Below, piece after piece: positions 6,034 to 7,314 of a stretch of 7,314 bases of DNA. The notes beneath the pieces are model-generated. The model made no database searches. It worked only from the letters and a program-made list of their open reading frames with translations, and was not told the origin of the DNA. The position numbers and the translations under genes were made by a program. This DNA is from Chloroflexota bacterium. Its GTDB lineage: Bacteria; Chloroflexota; UBA6077; JACQUR01. The stretch is taken from assembly GCA_016210245.1 (NCBI GenBank), contig JACQUR010000433.1, positions 1-7,314 of the forward strand, written 5' to 3'. How positions within the stretch are numbered: position 1 is the stretch's first letter; every line of letters starts with the position of its first letter.

Positions 6034-7221
6034 CAAGGCTTTCAGTTGCGGCGCATCAATCCGTTCCAGGGGCTCATGATCGACGCCGCCGTATGGCGTG
6101 ATGCGCATGAGTACCACCGCGACCACATGCGTCTGCACAACCTCGCGCTCCATGGCTGGGGCATCGTCAACGGGCTGGGCATCTCCCAGGAGGGCCGGGA
6201 GAACACCCTGCTGATCGAGCCGGGGATCGGGATCGACCCGGCCGGCAACTTCATCGTCGTCGTCGAGCCGCACGTGCATCGGATCGAGTCCCGCGGCGCG
6301 GGCACGGTGTACCTGGTGCTCCAATTCCGCGAGGTCCCGGACGGGCCGACGCAGTCCGGCCTCGACGGGGTCGGGCCCCGGACCCACATCCTCGAGGCCT
6401 ACCAGGTGCAGGAGCGCGACCGATTGCCGAAGGATGCCTACCTGGAGCTCGCCCGCGTGGACTACGACCCGTCTCGCGGCCCAATCGCCCTGCCGGCCGA
6501 TCCACAGCACCCGGGCCCGAACGAGCTGGACCTGCGCTTCCGCGTGCCTCTGGGGGGCGCCACGCGGGCCGAGGAGCTGCGTCTCCCCTCTCAGCGCCGC
6601 GCAGACCAGCTCCTGGCGGCCCCTCGTGAGGGGCGGTCCGGCGTGCTGGAGGTGGGGCTGGGCGTCCACGCCGGACCGGGCTGGGACCAGCACCTGAGCG
6701 GCCTCCGCTCCCTGGCTCATGAGCTGGAGGCCGCCATCGGCCGTTCGGTCCGCACGGTGGACGCGCTGGCGCTCTCCGAGGCGGACAGGGCAGAGGTCGT
6801 CTACCTGGCGGGGCATGGGCCGCTCGGCCTGGGAGCACCGGAGCTCACGGGCCTGCGCCGCCTGGTCGACCAGGGTGGCCTGGTCGTGGCGGAGGGCTGT
6901 GCCGACGGGCCCGCGGGCGAAGCCGGAGCGGAGGAGTTCAAGGCTTCGTTCAACGACCTCGCGCGGAAACTGGGCCGCTTCCCGGTGGAGGTGAAGCGTG
7001 GCCATCCGCTGCTGGTGGCCTGGCACCACTTCGCACAACCACCGCTGGCCTGCCGGGCGTCGGCCCGCGTGGTCGCGGACGCCGGGCTGGTCTACTGCGA
7101 GGCCGACTATGGCTGTGCCTGGCAAGGCGGGCCCATGGACCGGCCGCTGTCGCGCGGCACCATCAGGGACGCGCTCGAGTTCGGCGTGAACCTGGCCCTC
7201 TATCGTCCCGCGGGACAATGA
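6031..7221 (+). CDS. eCIS-associated protein: baseplate-type N-terminal domain fused to a DUF4159-like domain
   Basis: This 396-residue protein has two parts. Residues 1 to about 175 resemble an N-terminal domain I recall from eCIS clusters: RRINPFQGLMIDAAVWRDAH (7-26), EYHRDHMRLHNLALHGWGIV (27-46), a beta-rich LLIEPGIGIDPAGNFIVVVE stretch (60-79), VYLVLQFREVP, and a closing RTHILEAYQVQERD plus YLELARVDYDP. A Pro/Arg-rich linker (about 176-203) follows. Residues 204-392 look like DUF4159, a ThuA/class I amidotransferase-like Rossmann fold: VVYLAGHGPLGL (256-267), LRRLVDQGGLVVAEGC (275-290), a FKASFNDLARKLGRFPVEV segment, GHPLL (324-328) and VYCEADYGCAWQGG (354-367). Catalytic activity is uncertain: C290 sits in a GCADG context, but an acid/His pair cannot be assigned. 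The protein is presumably baseplate-attached or surface-exposed; its role is unknown. It follows the gpI-like gene by 13 nt, and heptad repeats lie on both sides. There is no signal peptide or membrane segment. Confidence 0.85.
   Translation: MQGFQLRRINPFQGLMIDAAVWRDAHEYHRDHMRLHNLALHGWGIVNGLGISQEGRENTLLIEPGIGIDPAGNFIVVVEPHVHRIESRGAGTVYLVLQFREVPDGPTQSGLDGVGPRTHILEAYQVQERDRLPKDAYLELARVDYDPSRGPIALPADPQHPGPNELDLRFRVPLGGATRAEELRLPSQRRADQLLAAPREGRSGVLEVGLGVHAGPGWDQHLSGLRSLAHELEAAIGRSVRTVDALALSEADRAEVVYLAGHGPLGLGAPELTGLRRLVDQGGLVVAEGCADGPAGEAGAEEFKASFNDLARKLGRFPVEVKRGHPLLVAWHHFAQPPLACRASARVVADAGLVYCEADYGCAWQGGPMDRPLSRGTIRDALEFGVNLALYRPAGQ
7205..7216. other. Perfect 12-bp palindrome at the end of the fusion gene
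   Basis: GTCCCGCGGGAC is self-complementary and lies inside the last codons, just before TGA 7219-7221. No loop or T tract follows, so a terminator call is not supported; it could be chance in GC-rich DNA. Confidence 0.4.
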
Positions 7222-7314
7222 AGTCTGTCGCTGCCAGGGACCTGTTCGTGATCTGCTTGGCCGACGGCCGTCGACAGTCCACAGTCGACAGTCCACAGTC
7301 GAGGCCTCGAAGCA
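7218..7314 (+). CDS. Possible 5' end of a further reading frame, open to the right edge
   Basis: ATG 7218 overlaps the TGA of the previous gene in an ATGA arrangement typical of coupled genes. The frame has no stop in the remaining 32 codons (MKSVAARDLFVICLADGRRQ, then Ser/Thr/Pro-rich sequence made by the heptad repeats). Against it: no good ribosome binding site precedes the ATG, the sequence shows no family motif, and the second half is only repeat. It may equally be intergenic DNA. Confidence 0.2.
   Translation, partial: MKSVAARDLFVICLADGRRQSTVDSPQSRPRS
7269..7303. repeat. Heptanucleotide tandem repeat, five units (AGTCGAC/AGTCCAC alternating)
   Basis: Units are CGTCGAC, AGTCCAC, AGTCGAC, AGTCCAC and AGTCGAG. 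The alternation makes a 14-bp period (GTCGACAGTCCACA, 2.4 copies from 7270). The consensus AGTCSAC and its orientation match the heptads at 5955-5989. It lies in the gap after the fusion gene and is much less degenerate than the copy at 5955. Confidence 0.9.
7299..7310. other. Perfect 12-bp palindrome next to the heptad array
   Basis: TCGAGGCCTCGA is self-complementary and overlaps the last heptad. It could form a small stem or be a boundary of the repeat, but nothing else supports a specific function. Confidence 0.4.

Noticed and set aside
6028..7296. Minus-strand open frame of 422 codons covering the DUF4159 fusion gene
   Set aside because: Its start lies in the heptad repeat, it has no domain signature, and the + strand frame has a ribosome binding site and recognisable domains.
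5955..7303. CRISPR array
   Set aside because: The repeats are 7 bp units in direct tandem with no unique spacers of about 30-40 bp and no cas genes.

Overview
The window is a compact run of seven co-directional genes on the + strand. It encodes the baseplate, hub and spike part of a contractile phage-tail-like particle, most likely an extracellular or intracellular contractile injection system (eCIS; relatives include Afp, PVC, MACs, Streptomyces CIS and the cyanobacterial thylakoid CIS). The very high GC content, the strongly GC-biased third codon positions, the GTG starts and the two kinds of short intergenic repeat suggest a high-GC bacterium. My best guess is Chloroflexota, with Actinomycetota as the alternative. 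This is inference, because no taxonomic marker gene is present.

Layout. Positions 1-94 hold two full copies and one partial copy of a 42-bp REP-like repeat that runs straight into the first gene. Next come: a small Ala/Pro-rich protein with a C-terminal helix (93-533); a CIS tube/LysM adaptor (537-1181); a VgrG-like spike (GTG start, 1194-2936); a gp25-like baseplate wedge protein (2967-3383); a large J-like baseplate assembly protein (3406-5409); a gpI/TIGR02242-like tail protein (best start GTG 5400, ending 6017); and a two-part protein that joins a baseplate-associated N-terminal domain to a DUF4159-like C-terminal domain (6031-7221). The last 93 bases contain heptanucleotide repeats and two palindromes. 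They may also contain the 5' end of another reading frame. No promoter or T-tract terminator is visible, and gene spacings (3, 12, 30, 22, -10 and 13 nt) indicate one operon.

How the genes fit together. In known particles the LysM protein connects the inner tube to the spike, VgrG forms the central trimeric hub and needle, gp25 joins sheath to baseplate, and the J-like and gpI-like proteins build the wedges around the hub. Sheath, tube, PAAR tip, AAA+ ATPase, terminator, fibres and cargo are not in this window and should lie outside it.

The most notable points are: the last 20 codons of the gpI-like gene are made of degenerate heptad repeats that form an inverted repeat just before the next gene's ribosome binding site; related heptads occur on both sides of the DUF4159 fusion gene; there is no PAAR gene beside VgrG and gp25; and the first gene's frame is open through the REP-like repeats to the window edge.
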